A stretch of DNA of 64,000 nt from Streptomyces aquilus (GCF_003955715.1 NZ_CP034463.1:8866001-8930000); one strand, 5' to 3'. Counted from the first letter of the stretch, positions 46,353 to 55,490 are shown. Notes: generated from the sequence alone by a model not told the origin. Program-made: numbers and translations.

Positions 46353-47270
46353 CTAGGGGCGCAGCACGATCTTGCCGTGGGTGTGCCCCTGTTCCAGGTC
46401 CTGGAACGCCTCCCGCACCTGCTCCAGCGGGTAGGTGCGGGCGACCGGGACCTCCAGCTCCCCGCGGGCGGCCAGGCGGGCCAGTTCGCCGAGGACGACC
46501 GCGGAGGCCGCCGAGCCCTCGCCGTAGGTCCGCGCGCCGACCCTGGCGGCGGCCTGCCAGTCACGGATCGTGTTGATCCGCTCGGGCCGCACGCCCAACT
46601 CCACCGCCAGGTCCACATATCCGTCGCCGAACGTGTCGATGAACGCGTCGACCCGCCCGCCGGACGCCTCCCGGACCCGATCGGCCACCCCCTCGCCGTA
46701 CGCGACCGGGACGACCCCGCGCTCCTTCAGCCAGGCGTGGTTGCGTCCGCTCGCCAGCCCGATCACCGTGGCGCCCCGCCGCCGCGCCAACTGCACGGCC
46801 AGCGACCCGACGCCGCCCGCCGCGCCGGACACCACGACGGTGTCCCCGGGGCCGGGGTCCACGGCGAACACGGTGGCGTACGCGGTCGTTCCGGCCACGT
46901 ACAGGGACCCGGCCACCTCCCAGGCCAGCCCCTGCGGCCGGGAGACCAGGTTCACGTCGTCGACCACCACGAACTCCGCGTGGCTGGCCCGCCGATGAGT
47001 GAAACCCAGCACCTCGTCGCCCACCGCGAAACCGCGCACCTCGGGGCCCAGCTCCACCACCACACCGGCCAGGTCACTGCCCTGCCCGGAGGGGAACGTC
47101 GCCGGCCAGCGGCCGTGCCGCGCGCCTCTGCGGATCATCACCTCGCCGGGCTGGATGCCGGCCGCGCGGACCTCGACGAGCACCTGCCCGGGCCCGGGGG
47201 ACGGGCGTGGGACGTCCTCGACGCGGAGCACGTCGATCTCGCCGTACGCGTGGAACCGTACCGCCTTCAT
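46353..47270 (-). CDS. NADPH-dependent quinone-oxidoreductase-type MDR protein
   Basis: A 305-residue zinc-free medium-chain reductase of the quinone oxidoreductase group. It starts MKAVRFHAYGEIDVLRVEDV. The NADPH loop is VVSGAAGGVGSLAVQLARRRGATVIG (about residue 145-170) and the DFIDTFGDGYVDLA region completes the fold. Zinc-binding cysteines are absent. Such enzymes reduce quinones or enones; the substrate is unknown. ATG 47270 is preceded in frame by a GTG. It converges on the GH43 gene with a 14-base gap and is divergent from the methyltransferase gene. Confidence 0.88.
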   Translation of the reverse strand: MKAVRFHAYGEIDVLRVEDVPRPSPGPGQVLVEVRAAGIQPGEVMIRRGARHGRWPATFPSGQGSDLAGVVVELGPEVRGFAVGDEVLGFTHRRASHAEFVVVDDVNLVSRPQGLAWEVAGSLYVAGTTAYATVFAVDPGPGDTVVVSGAAGGVGSLAVQLARRRGATVIGLASGRNHAWLKERGVVPVAYGEGVADRVREASGGRVDAFIDTFGDGYVDLAVELGVRPERINTIRDWQAAARVGARTYGEGSAASAVVLGELARLAARGELEVPVARTYPLEQVREAFQDLEQGHTHGKIVLRP

Positions 47271-47469
47271 CACTTGACCACCGCACCTCGGAGTCGGGAC
47301 AGAACCCCGCCTTCAACGCCCGCGGGGCCGATCCCTGTTCCCGGACGTGTTGGGTGATACGAGCGTCGGCGGCCGGCTTCTTCGTGTCATCCGCCAGTAC
47401 GGGCGCCGGACCGGGCGGAGGGAGACTCGCTGCCGCGTGCGGACGATCCGCAGCGGAAGGTGGAGACAT

Positions 47470-48213
47470 ATGACCGTCCAGCAGTACGACGCGATCGGTG
47501 AGGCCTTCGAGGGGTTCAAGGCCCTGCCGTTGACGCGCTTCGGCGAAGTGCCCAGCTTCCTGGCCCTGGTCGGGGACGTGCGCGGCAAGTCGGTTCTGGA
47601 TCTGGCGTGCGGAACCGGCTTCTACAGCCGGGAGTTCAAGCGGCGCGGCGCCACGGACGTCTTCGGGGTCGACATCTCCGGCGAGATGATCGCCGCCGCG
47701 CGGGACATCGAGCGGCGCGAACCGCTCGGCGTGCGCTACGAGGTGGGCGACGTGGCCGAACTGCCGCCGCTGGAGCCGAAGTTCGATGTCGCTCTCGGCG
47801 TGCAGTGCCTCAACTATGCGGACAGCATCGCCGAGTTGGACCGGATGTGCCGCAACATCCACCGGAACCTGGTGCCGGGCGGCGCGTTCTTCGTGCTCTG
47901 CCAGCGGCCCGACTACCGCTTCGACTGCGCGTCCCTCGACACGTACGGCTTCCGCTGCGAGCCGACGGGCGAAGAGGCGGAGGCGGGTCCGCGGTGCAGG
48001 GTCACCGCCCTCCTCGAACCCGAGCCGATCAGCATCCTCGGCACGGTCCCGCGCCGCGAGGTCTACGAGGAGTCGCTGCGGGCGGCCGGGTTCGGCGGGA
48101 TCGAGTGGGTGCCGTTGAGCGTGTCCGAGGCCGGCATCCGGGAGTTCGGCGAGGAGTTCTGGACGGACCTGCTCGCCCACCCACCGCTGGTGATGCTGCG
48201 CTGCCGGGCCTGA
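47470..48213 (+). CDS. class I SAM-dependent methyltransferase
   Basis: A 247-residue methyltransferase with the Rossmann SAM site SVLDLACGTGFYSREFKRRG at about residue 41-60, acidic loop FGVDISGEMIAAARD, and the FDVALGVQCLNYADSIAELDRM post-motif region. The substrate is not indicated by the sequence or neighbours. ATG 47470 follows a GGTGGAGA site. A 199-base divergent region separates it from the MDR gene. Confidence 0.88.
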   Translation: MTVQQYDAIGEAFEGFKALPLTRFGEVPSFLALVGDVRGKSVLDLACGTGFYSREFKRRGATDVFGVDISGEMIAAARDIERREPLGVRYEVGDVAELPPLEPKFDVALGVQCLNYADSIAELDRMCRNIHRNLVPGGAFFVLCQRPDYRFDCASLDTYGFRCEPTGEEAEAGPRCRVTALLEPEPISILGTVPRREVYEESLRAAGFGGIEWVPLSVSEAGIREFGEEFWTDLLAHPPLVMLRCRA

Positions 48214-48249
48214 GCGGCCGCCCCGGGGCGGCATGAGTGGCCCCTGCCC

Positions 48250-48936
48250 CTACTCTCCGACCTGGATCTCGACACGCTGCCGCAGGTATGCGTCCGGATG
48301 GCCGCGGGCGATGCGCACCGCCTCGGCCACCAGGCCCTGGAGCTCGGTGGGTCGACGCCGCGCGTTCAGGACGAGGCCCGGGAGGAGGCAGCGGCGGACG
48401 TCGAGGTCCTCGTTGGCGATGAACTCCCGGAGCGCCGCCTCCTGCCACTCGGCCCCGAGATCGGCCACCGAGTCGACCTCGGCCCGGCTCTCGGGCGTCA
48501 TGACGCGGGTCTCCCCGTCGAGGCAGCGCACGGGCACCCCCGTCCAGTACCAGGCGCGGGCGGCTCCGGCCCGCTCCGCGTCGCTTCCGGTGCGCAGCAC
48601 GTCGATCAGCGCCGCCTTCACCCGTCGACGGCCGTAGAGACGGACGGCCGGTTCGATGAACTGCCGGTTGAAGCTGGGGTTCGGGTCGTGCACCCCGGTG
48701 CGGACCAGCTGCTCGAAGAGCCCCTCCGGGGGCGCCTCCGCCGCGCGCAGGGTGCGCCGGACGATCGTGCGTGCCTCGTGCTCCCACTCCCGGTCACTGC
48801 CCGCCGGGGCGGGCGGCTCGGCGCCGAGGAGTTCGATGAGTTCCGCCACGTGCCGGTGGAAGGCGGCACGGCGGTCGTCCGGGCGGTCCGGAAGCGGAGC
48901 GTACGTGCGGGGGCTGTCGTCGCTCACCGGTGTCAT
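48250..48936 (-). CDS. uncharacterised HEAT-like helical protein
   Basis: A 228-residue soluble, helical protein of unknown function. It contains alternating amphipathic helices resembling HEAT repeats (RVKAALIDVLRTGSDAERAGAARAWYW, AEWQEAALREFIANEDLDVRRCLLPGL), with no signal or membrane segment. Proteins of this type are common single genes in Streptomyces. ATG 48936 opens MTPVSDDSPRTYAPLPD; the ribosome-binding site GGGAGATGAC is three to eight bases away. The 99-base gap to the DUF3105 gene holds no clear terminator. Confidence 0.7.
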   Translation of the reverse strand: MTPVSDDSPRTYAPLPDRPDDRRAAFHRHVAELIELLGAEPPAPAGSDREWEHEARTIVRRTLRAAEAPPEGLFEQLVRTGVHDPNPSFNRQFIEPAVRLYGRRRVKAALIDVLRTGSDAERAGAARAWYWTGVPVRCLDGETRVMTPESRAEVDSVADLGAEWQEAALREFIANEDLDVRRCLLPGLVLNARRRPTELQGLVAEAVRIARGHPDAYLRQRVEIQVGE

Positions 48937-49035
48937 CTCCCTGAGTGGTGGTGGCGGGTTTCGCAGGAGGGGGCAAGCATGCCCGGACGGCCGGGTGGCG
49001 TGGCACCCGGCCGTCCGGGCGTCAGGCGGCCGTGC

Positions 49036-49713
49036 TCACGCGGACTTGCCGCCCGTACAGGCGGCGCCCGGCTCCGGGGTCTGCCTGCCCTGGACGTACT
49101 TCTCCAGGAACTCGGACACCCGGGGATCGGACTTCCTCGTCACGTTCAGCTGGTGGCCCCAGGCGGAGAGCGTGATCGGCGAGGACTGGTCGGGGTACGG
49201 GCTGATCAGCGTGTACGGCGTCTTGGCGACCTTGTCGGCGAGCGCCTTGACGTCCGCGTCCGAGGCCTTGTCGTTGTACGTGATCCAGACCGCGCCGTGT
49301 TCCAGGGAGTGCACGGCGTTCTCGTTCTGTATCGGGTCGGTGTAGACGTCGCCGTTGCAGTTCTGCCAGACGGGGGCGTGGTCGCCGCCGACGGGCGGTG
49401 TCATCGGGTAGTCGACCGCGGTGTCGACGTGGGTCTGGCTCAGCTTCGCCCACGTCTTCTCGCCGGAGACCGGCGCCGCCTGGGCCTGTTCCTTCGCGTC
49501 GGCGGCGTCGAGCAGATACCAGCCGCCGCCCACGAGCCCGGCGAGGATCGCGGCGGAGACGGTGACGGTGATGATCCGGTTGCGGCGCTCGCGGGCCTGC
49601 TCGGCACGGCGCTGCTCCTCGACGCGGGCGCGGCGCGCCTCGGCCTTGGAGGCGGCGGAGTTCCTGTTCTTCTTCGGGTTCGTTCTGGTGCTCTTGGAGT
49701 TTGCGGAAGCCAT
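49036..49713 (-). CDS. DUF3105 membrane-anchored protein
   Basis: A 225-residue protein. The N-terminal 45 residues are highly basic and helical, then a transmembrane helix (about 47-68, IITVTVSAAILAGLVGGGWYLL), then a DUF3105 domain to the end. Its conserved features are present: PPVGGDHAPVWQNCNGDVY and VHSLEHGAVWITY, with His and Cys residues that look like a metal or copper site. ATG 49713 has a weak GGGACTT site. In actinobacteria this gene is often found next to small secreted and DUF305-type proteins, as here. Confidence 0.85.
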   Translation of the reverse strand: MASANSKSTRTNPKKNRNSAASKAEARRARVEEQRRAEQARERRNRIITVTVSAAILAGLVGGGWYLLDAADAKEQAQAAPVSGEKTWAKLSQTHVDTAVDYPMTPPVGGDHAPVWQNCNGDVYTDPIQNENAVHSLEHGAVWITYNDKASDADVKALADKVAKTPYTLISPYPDQSSPITLSAWGHQLNVTRKSDPRVSEFLEKYVQGRQTPEPGAACTGGKSA

Positions 49714-49780
49714 GGTGAAGTCCCTTGTGGGCAGCGGAGACCGGCGGACGCCGGTGGACGGACGGGGATCGGCGTCCGGT

Positions 49781-50149
49781 CTAGGTCCGCAGCACCTGGA
49801 GGGCGTGGAGGTCGGGGGCGCGGGGCTCCGCGGTGTACGGGGCGCGGGCGGGCACGGCGAGGGCCGGCCGGGTGTCCACGCGGCTCGGCGGGGCGAGCGG
49901 CTGGGGGTGCGGGCCGGGTGCGGTGCTCGGCTTGCCGACGACGGCTTTGCCGCCGCACCGGTCGTGGCCGGAGGAGACGCAGACGTGCTCCCGCACCTGC
50001 TGGTCCGGCATGTCGAGGACGACAGTCGTGGGGGCGTGCCCGGCCGACGGCGGCGCGCCCCGGGCACACAGGCAGGCCACGCCGAGCAGCGTGGCCAGGG
50101 CCACCACCAGGCCCCACACCACGGCTCCGGTCCGCCGCCGCGCCCACAT
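49781..50149 (-). CDS. small secreted or membrane protein, possible metal-related
   Basis: A 122-residue protein. A short basic start (MWARRRTG) precedes a hydrophobic segment (about 9-28, VVWGLVVALATLLGVACLCARG) containing two Cys, then a short domain with paired Cys and His (REHVCVSSGHDRCGGKA) and a Pro-rich tail. The size and context (immediately upstream of a DUF3105 gene) recall the uncharacterised DUF6153 group, but the match is uncertain. It is probably transcribed with the DUF3105 gene, 67 bases downstream. It may bind copper or another metal at the membrane surface; this is inference. Confidence 0.65.
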   Translation of the reverse strand: MWARRRTGAVVWGLVVALATLLGVACLCARGAPPSAGHAPTTVVLDMPDQQVREHVCVSSGHDRCGGKAVVGKPSTAPGPHPQPLAPPSRVDTRPALAVPARAPYTAEPRAPDLHALQVLRT

Positions 50150-50262
50150 CGTCGATTCCCCGCCCTTTCGAGGTCTCAGGGTAGGTGAGGGTGCGCCGGG
50201 GGAGGCAGTTGGGGCAGGGTGTCCGGTGTTCGTAGGGGGCGCGGCTCGGCAAGGGGGCACGG

Positions 50263-51042
50263 TTGGGAGAGCCGGAGATCGGCGGGCTGGTCGCCGGGCT
50301 CTTGATCGCGGTGGTCACCTCGCCCGTGGGGGTGTCCGGCGCGGTGTTCCTGCTGCCGGTGCAGTTGAGCGTGTTCGGCGTGCCCAGCCCGGCCGTCACG
50401 CCGACGAACCTGCTGTTCAACGTGGTGGCCGGGCCGGGAGCGCTGGTGCGTTTCCACCGGGCCGGGCGACTGCGCGGTCCGCTGACGCGGCTGCTGGTGA
50501 CCGGCACGCTGCCCGGGGTGCTGATCGGTGCTGTCGTGCGGGTCTTCGCGGTGCCGGGGCCGGGTGTGTTCCGCGTCCTGGTGGCGCTGCTGCTCCTGCC
50601 GCTCGGCCTGTGGCTGATCACGAGGACCCTGCGTCCGGCCCGGGTCACCGCGGCGGCGATGCCGTCCCCACGCACGGTGACCGGTCTCGCTTTGGCGGTG
50701 GGGATCGTCGGCGGGGTCTACGGCATCGGGGGCGGTTCGCTGCTCGGCCCGCTCCTGGTCGGCCGCGGACTGCCGGTCGCCCAGGTCGCACCGGCCGCGC
50801 TGGCCTCCACCTTCGTGACCTCGCTGGCCGGCGCCGGCGCCTTCGCCCTGCTGTCCCTGACGGGCTCGGGAGATGTCGCCCCCGACTGGTCCCTCGGCCT
50901 GGCCTGCGGCCTCGGCGGCCTGATCGGCGGCTACCTCGGCGCCCACCTCCAGCCCCATGTCCCGGAGACCGCACTGTGCCTCCTGCTCGGCACACTGGCC
51001 GCCGCGCTGGGAGCGTCGTACGGCGTCGCCGCGCTGAGCTGA
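50263..51042 (+). CDS. TauE/SafE-family membrane permease
   Basis: A 259-residue integral membrane protein with eight hydrophobic segments and the duplicated TauE/SafE pattern (LLIAVVTSPVGVSGAVFLLP in the first half; AVGIVGGVYGIGGGSLLGPLL in the second). Family members export sulphite, sulphoacetate or other small anions. The start is TTG at 50263, with an AAGGGGG site; there is no ATG or GTG before the first hydrophobic segment in this frame. It is divergent from the small secreted protein gene by 113 bases and convergent with DUF1326. Confidence 0.88.
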   Translation: MGEPEIGGLVAGLLIAVVTSPVGVSGAVFLLPVQLSVFGVPSPAVTPTNLLFNVVAGPGALVRFHRAGRLRGPLTRLLVTGTLPGVLIGAVVRVFAVPGPGVFRVLVALLLLPLGLWLITRTLRPARVTAAAMPSPRTVTGLALAVGIVGGVYGIGGGSLLGPLLVGRGLPVAQVAPAALASTFVTSLAGAGAFALLSLTGSGDVAPDWSLGLACGLGGLIGGYLGAHLQPHVPETALCLLLGTLAAALGASYGVAALS

Positions 51043-51079
51043 GCCGAGCTGATCCAGGGAACGGGTCGGCCCACCCGGG

Positions 51080-51739
51080 TCAGTCCGGGCCGCTCCAGTC
51101 GAACGGGAAGTGCTTGCTCGACTTCCCCGAGCGGTCCCAGGAGAAGCCGAAGGCGTTGGCGCGGTCGGTGGTGGCCCGGCCCCACGTGGCGACCTGGCCC
51201 GGACCGACCTCGGCGCCAGGAGCGTTGTGAACCTGGACGCGGGCGCCGTCAGGGGTGGTGGGGCCGCCGAGGGCCTCGGCGACCGCCGTGACCCGGCCCG
51301 GCACCTCGGCCCGCCAGGTGGCGAGGTCCTCGTCGACCTCGATGTGCACGGGGGCCACGTCCATGCCGCGCATCTCGGGGTGGAACATCTCCCCGAACTG
51401 CGCGGGCCAGCCGCCCGCCTCGCCGCCGAAGACGGCACCGAGCGCGGCCCGCTGCTGTTCGTCGGCGCGTTCGTCGAGGAAGACCGCGGCGTAGGGGTCG
51501 GTGTGCTCGCCGGCCCACACGTTGCCGGTGAAGGAGCCGAGCATCAGGACGTTGAGGCCGTCGAGCCGGACGTCGCCGTAGCTGCCCTCCCGGATGTGCC
51601 AGGCCAGGACGCCCTCGCAGTCGCCGTACGTCGGGGGCTGCGCGAACGTGCACGGGCAGGGGATGGCGCACTTGCACACGTCGAACCAGTCGCCGGTCAG
51701 ATGCCAGCGCGGCGCGGTGGTGGTGGCCTGTTCAGTCAT
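51080..51739 (-). CDS. DUF1326 domain protein
   Basis: A 219-residue protein matching DUF1326, a family found beside DUF2182 membrane proteins and predicted to bind metal. It has CKCAIPCPCTFAQPPTYGDCEG near the N-terminus, a cluster of five Cys. Later blocks include HIREGSYGDVRLDGLNVLMLG, then AALGAVFGGEAGGWPAQFGE, and IHNAPGAEVGPG-like segments near the end. The reaction is unknown. A 15-base perfect dyad lies 82 bases upstream of the start. It lies 152 bases downstream of the DUF2182 gene on the same strand. Confidence 0.88.
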   Translation of the reverse strand: MTEQATTTAPRWHLTGDWFDVCKCAIPCPCTFAQPPTYGDCEGVLAWHIREGSYGDVRLDGLNVLMLGSFTGNVWAGEHTDPYAAVFLDERADEQQRAALGAVFGGEAGGWPAQFGEMFHPEMRGMDVAPVHIEVDEDLATWRAEVPGRVTAVAEALGGPTTPDGARVQVHNAPGAEVGPGQVATWGRATTDRANAFGFSWDRSGKSSKHFPFDWSGPD

Positions 51740-51820
51740 CTCGCTTCCCTCCTGCCGAGCCCCGGGGAGCTCACTCGGAGTGGCGAGACCGCGTGTGCCG
51801 AGTCCGGTCGTCCCGGGATC

Positions 51821-51835
51821 GGGAGACGGTCTCCC
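51821..51835. promoter_or_regulatory. 15-base perfect dyad between DUF2182 and DUF1326 genes
   Basis: GGGAGAC-G-GTCTCCC, located in the 152-base gap; plausible as an operator for the DUF1326 gene or as a small transcription-attenuating stem. Confidence 0.5.
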
Positions 51836-51891
51836 TTCCAGCTTGCACCTCCCGCCCCGCGCAGGGAACCCGCCCGGTCACGCGCGAGGGA

Positions 51892-52731
51892 TCACATGCC
51901 GTCGTCCATCGCCGGCATCGAGTCCCGCAGTCCCGGCAGCAGCCAGTCCTGGAAGGGCGCGAGCACGGCCAGGACGAGGAACGCGACGCCCACGAAGCGC
52001 CCCAGCAGCACACCCCGGGGCGACAGCTTCTCCAGGAAGATCACCACGGCCAGCCCGGCCATCGCCGCCACGTTCATGACGCCCAGCGGCACCAGGACGA
52101 CCATCAGCCCGGCGCAGCAGCCGACGCAGTAGGCGCCGTGGTGCAGGCCCACCCGCAGATCACGGACCGGACCCCGGAAGCCCGAGTAACGCACGAGATG
52201 GCTCAGCGGGTCGCGGCAGTGCCGGAGGCAGACGTACTTCAGCGGGCCGAGCTGGTACAGGCCCGCGAGCAGATAGGCGATCGCGCCGATCCAGCGGCCG
52301 GCGGTGGGGTGGTCGTCGACGAGGCTGCCGGTGAGAGCGAGGGCCACGTACGCGAGCAGCCCGAACGCCGTCCACACCAGCAGGTATCCCGCGATGAACG
52401 CGACGGTACGGGCGGTACGGACCCAGCCGGAGGACTGCCGGCCGATGCCCCGGACCCACGTGATGGCCACCGGCGCCATGGAGGGCAGCATCATCGCCGC
52501 CATCATCGTCACCCAGAGCAGCAGGAACAGCGGCAGCGCCATCCCCATCGTGCCGGGCTCGACGCCCATGTCCCGGGCCTGGCCGATCGTCAGCACCCAG
52601 GCGGGCACCGCGATCAGCACCACGAGGAACCAGGCGGCCGCGAGATCCCTCGCCGGCAGCAGCCCGCCGCCCGCTCCGGTCGGCGCGACCGGCGGAGCGG
52701 AGGGGACGACGGACGGACGGCTGTGACGCAT
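51892..52731 (-). CDS. DUF2182 integral membrane protein
   Basis: A 279-residue protein with seven or more transmembrane helices matching DUF2182, predicted metal-binding membrane proteins. Signature segments are WVTMMAAMMLPSMAPVAITW, AGLYQLGPLKYVCLRHCRDP, and HHGAYCVGCCAGLMVVLVPLG, with clustered Cys and His near the membrane surface. ATG 52731 is preceded by GGGAGAG; an in-frame ATG 105 bases upstream would add a disordered leader and is less likely. DUF2182 and DUF1326 are often adjacent, which suggests one functional unit, possibly for copper or other metal handling. Confidence 0.88.
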   Translation of the reverse strand: MRHSRPSVVPSAPPVAPTGAGGGLLPARDLAAAWFLVVLIAVPAWVLTIGQARDMGVEPGTMGMALPLFLLLWVTMMAAMMLPSMAPVAITWVRGIGRQSSGWVRTARTVAFIAGYLLVWTAFGLLAYVALALTGSLVDDHPTAGRWIGAIAYLLAGLYQLGPLKYVCLRHCRDPLSHLVRYSGFRGPVRDLRVGLHHGAYCVGCCAGLMVVLVPLGVMNVAAMAGLAVVIFLEKLSPRGVLLGRFVGVAFLVLAVLAPFQDWLLPGLRDSMPAMDDGM

Positions 52732-52889
52732 CGGCGTGCTCTCCCGCGACTGCTTCCAGCACAGCACAGGTCCCCGCGCAACGCGACCTCGTCCGAACGG
52801 GGCGGTTCCGTGCCCGCACCGGCCCTCTATAGTCAATAATGCGAGTAGGTGTGTAGTTCAGTGATGCTCGACGACGAAGCGAGGCGATC

Positions 52890-53675
52890 ATGGAGGACAG
52901 CCGGTACGCGCGGTACGTCGCCCTCGGCGACAGCCAGACCGAAGGGCTCGGCGACGGCGACGACGTACAGGGACTGCGCGGGTGGGCGGACCGGCTCGCC
53001 GAGCAGCTCGTACGACAGTCGCCGGGACTGCTCTACGCCAACCTCGCCGTCCGCGGACGCCTCGCCGGACAGGTACGGGCCGAACAGCTCGCGCCCGCCC
53101 TCGCGTTGCAGCCCGACCTGGCCACGGTCGTCGCCGGGGTCAACGACCTGCTGCGGCCCCGCTTCGACGCCGACGAGGTGGCCGGACACCTGGAGGCGAT
53201 GTTCGCCGCGCTCACCGGCCAGGGCGCCCGGGTGGCGACGCTGACCTTCCCCGACGCCTCCCGGATCACCCCGCTGGCCCGCCCCGTCGGCCCCCGCGTC
53301 GCCGCCCTCAACGCCCGCATCCGGGAGGCGGCGGCCCGGCACGGCGTCCTGGTCGCCGAGACCGCCGACCCCCCGGTCGTCACCGACCCCCGCCTGTGGA
53401 GCCCCGACCGGCTGCACGCCAGTCCCCTCGGGCACGCCCGGATCGCCGCCGCGGTCGCCCACGCGCTCGCCCTGCCGGGCAGCGACGACAGCTGGGCCCG
53501 GGACCTGCCCGCCGACCCGCGCGCGGCCTCGGGGTTGCGGGCGCTCGGCGGTGAACTGCGCTGGGCCGGTTCCTTCCTGGGGCCGTGGCTGGCACGGCGG
53601 GTGCGGGGCCGGTCCTCCGGCGACGGACGGCGGGCCAAGCGCCCCGAGCTGCTCCCGGTCCTCGCCCTGGACTGA
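52890..53675 (+). CDS. SGNH/GDSL-type esterase
   Basis: A 261-residue hydrolase. Block I is ALGDSQTEG with the nucleophile Ser; block II NLAVRGR; block III VVAGVNDLL (Asn); and block V DRLHASPLGHARI, with Asp and His of the triad. There is no signal peptide, so it is intracellular. The C-terminal 50 residues are basic and Gly-rich. ATG 52890 lies eight bases after GCGAGGCG. Substrate unknown. The 158-base divergent region with the DUF2182 gene includes a locally AT-rich patch (CTATAGTCAATAATGCG) that could be a promoter. Confidence 0.88.
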   Translation: MEDSRYARYVALGDSQTEGLGDGDDVQGLRGWADRLAEQLVRQSPGLLYANLAVRGRLAGQVRAEQLAPALALQPDLATVVAGVNDLLRPRFDADEVAGHLEAMFAALTGQGARVATLTFPDASRITPLARPVGPRVAALNARIREAAARHGVLVAETADPPVVTDPRLWSPDRLHASPLGHARIAAAVAHALALPGSDDSWARDLPADPRAASGLRALGGELRWAGSFLGPWLARRVRGRSSGDGRRAKRPELLPVLALD

Positions 53676-53700
53676 TCGAACCGGCTGTTAGGTTGAGTGC

Positions 53701-54291
53701 ATGGCTCTGCGCAACGCGGTGATGGCGGCCCTCCTGGAGGGCGAGGCCTCCGGATACGACCTCGCCAAGGGCTTCGAGGCCTCCGTCGCCAACTTCTGGA
53801 TGGCCACCCCGCAGCAGCTGTACCGCGAGCTGGAGCGCATGGAGAGCGAAGGGCTCGTCTCCGCCCGCGTGGTCCAGCAGGAACGCCGCCCCAACAAGCG
53901 GCTCTTCTCCCTCACCGACGCCGGGCTCGACGTCCTGCGGTCCTACGTCGCCCACGCGCCCGCCAAGCCGACGGCCATCCGTGACGAGCTCATGGTCAAG
54001 GTCCAGTGCCTCGACATCGCCGACCGCGACGACATCCGTGCCGTACGGGAAGCGGTCGCCGAGCGCAGGGAACGCTCCGCGGCCAAGCTGGCCCGCTACG
54101 AGCGCATGCAGGAACGCATGCTGGCCGGGCGGACCGAGGACGAGTACTTCGCCGAGGCCGACCGCATCGGCCCCTACCTCACCCTCCTCGGCGGCATGGC
54201 CTTCGAGCGCGGCAACCTCCGGTGGGCCGACATCGCCCTCGAACGCCTCGAACAGCGGACCGCCACCCGCCCGCCCCTCGCCGGGACTTGA
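53701..54291 (+). CDS. PadR-family transcriptional regulator
   Basis: A 196-residue PadR-type regulator. The N-terminal winged helix-turn-helix is complete (MALRNAVMAALLEGEASGYD, FWMATPQQLYRELERMESEG, RRPNKRLFSLTDAG), and the C-terminal half is the dimerisation helix bundle of the PadR-C type. A TAGGTT box six bases before the ATG suggests a leaderless message. PadR repressors respond to phenolics, drugs or other small ligands. It is only 25 bases after the SGNH esterase stop, so that gene may be its target; it converges on the CoA transferase gene. Confidence 0.9.
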   Translation: MALRNAVMAALLEGEASGYDLAKGFEASVANFWMATPQQLYRELERMESEGLVSARVVQQERRPNKRLFSLTDAGLDVLRSYVAHAPAKPTAIRDELMVKVQCLDIADRDDIRAVREAVAERRERSAAKLARYERMQERMLAGRTEDEYFAEADRIGPYLTLLGGMAFERGNLRWADIALERLEQRTATRPPLAGT

Positions 54292-54299
54292 CCGGGGGC

Positions 54300-55490
54300 T
54301 CAGACCACACCGTCGGCGCGCAGCGCCTCGATGTCGTCGGCGGTACGGCCCAACTGCCCCAGGATCGCCTCCGTGTGCTCACCGACGGCCGGTACCGGGT
54401 CCATGCGCGCGGGCAGCCCCGCGAGGTCGGCCGGCGGCAGCAGCGCCCGCACGGTGGCGCCCGGCACGTCCACCTCGCGCCAGCGGCCGCGGGCCGCCAG
54501 CACCGGGTGGTCGAGGAACGCGGCCACGTCGTTGACCCCGGCGCACGCGATCCCGATGTCCTCCAGGTCCTTGAGGATCTCCGCGGCGTCGGACCGGGCA
54601 CAGCGCTCGGCGACGATCGCGTTGATCGCGTCGCGGTGGGCGACCCGGTCGGAACCGGTGGCGAAGCGCGGGTCCTCGGTCAGCCCGGGGTCGCCGAGGA
54701 ACTCGGCGCACAGGGCGGCCCACTCGCGCTCGTTCTGGATCGAGAACAGCACGTCCTTGCCGTCGGCGGCGGTGAAGGCGCCGTACGGGGCGATGGTGGC
54801 GTGCTGGGTGCCCAGGCGCGGGGGCTGGGAGCCGCCGTAGCGGGTGTAGTTGGCCGGCTGGCTCATCCACTCGGCCAGTGCCTCGAAGAGCGACACCTCC
54901 ACCGCGTGCGCCTTCCCGGTGGTGGCGCGCGTGTAGAGGGCGGCGAGGACGCCGGTGTAGGCGTACATCCCGGCGGCGATGTCCGCGACGGAGATCCCGA
55001 CCCGCGCCGACTCCTCGGGCGTCCCGGTCAGCGACACCAGCCCCGTCTGGCACTGCACCAGCAGGTCGTACGACTTGCGGTCCGCCCACGGTCCGTCGGT
55101 GCCGTACCCGGAGATCGTGCACGGGATCAGCCGCGGGTACCGCTCGGCGAGCGCGTCCGTGCCGAGGCCGAGCCGGTCGGTCGCCCCGGGGGCGAGATTC
55201 TGTACGAAGACGTCGGCGTCGTCGAGGAGTTGGTGCAGGATCTCCAGTCCCCGAGGGTCCTTGAGGTCCAGGGTGAGCGATTCCTTGGAGCGGTTCAGCC
55301 AGACGAAATAGCTGGAGTGGCCGTGCACCGTCGTGTCGTACCGGCGGGCGAAGTCGCCGTCGCCCGGGCGCTCCACCTTGATGACCCTGGCCCCGAGGTC
55401 GGCCAGCTGCCGGGTGGCGTAGGGCGCGGCGACGGCCTGTTCCAGGCTGACGACCGTGATCCCGGCGAGGGGCAGCTTCGGTACGCTCAT
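54300..55490 (-). CDS. CaiB/BaiF CoA-transferase family protein
   Basis: A 396-residue family III CoA transferase that moves CoA between carboxylic acids. Characteristic segments are GITVVSLEQAVAAPYATRQL at the N-terminus, LTLDLKDPRG near residue 75, and DVFVQNLAPGATDRLGLG. The ATG at 55490 gives the standard start; an in-frame extension upstream is less likely. The partner acid cannot be told. There is no formyl-CoA or carnitine cluster nearby. Confidence 0.92.
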   Translation of the reverse strand: MSVPKLPLAGITVVSLEQAVAAPYATRQLADLGARVIKVERPGDGDFARRYDTTVHGHSSYFVWLNRSKESLTLDLKDPRGLEILHQLLDDADVFVQNLAPGATDRLGLGTDALAERYPRLIPCTISGYGTDGPWADRKSYDLLVQCQTGLVSLTGTPEESARVGISVADIAAGMYAYTGVLAALYTRATTGKAHAVEVSLFEALAEWMSQPANYTRYGGSQPPRLGTQHATIAPYGAFTAADGKDVLFSIQNEREWAALCAEFLGDPGLTEDPRFATGSDRVAHRDAINAIVAERCARSDAAEILKDLEDIGIACAGVNDVAAFLDHPVLAARGRWREVDVPGATVRALLPPADLAGLPARMDPVPAVGEHTEAILGQLGRTADDIEALRADGVV

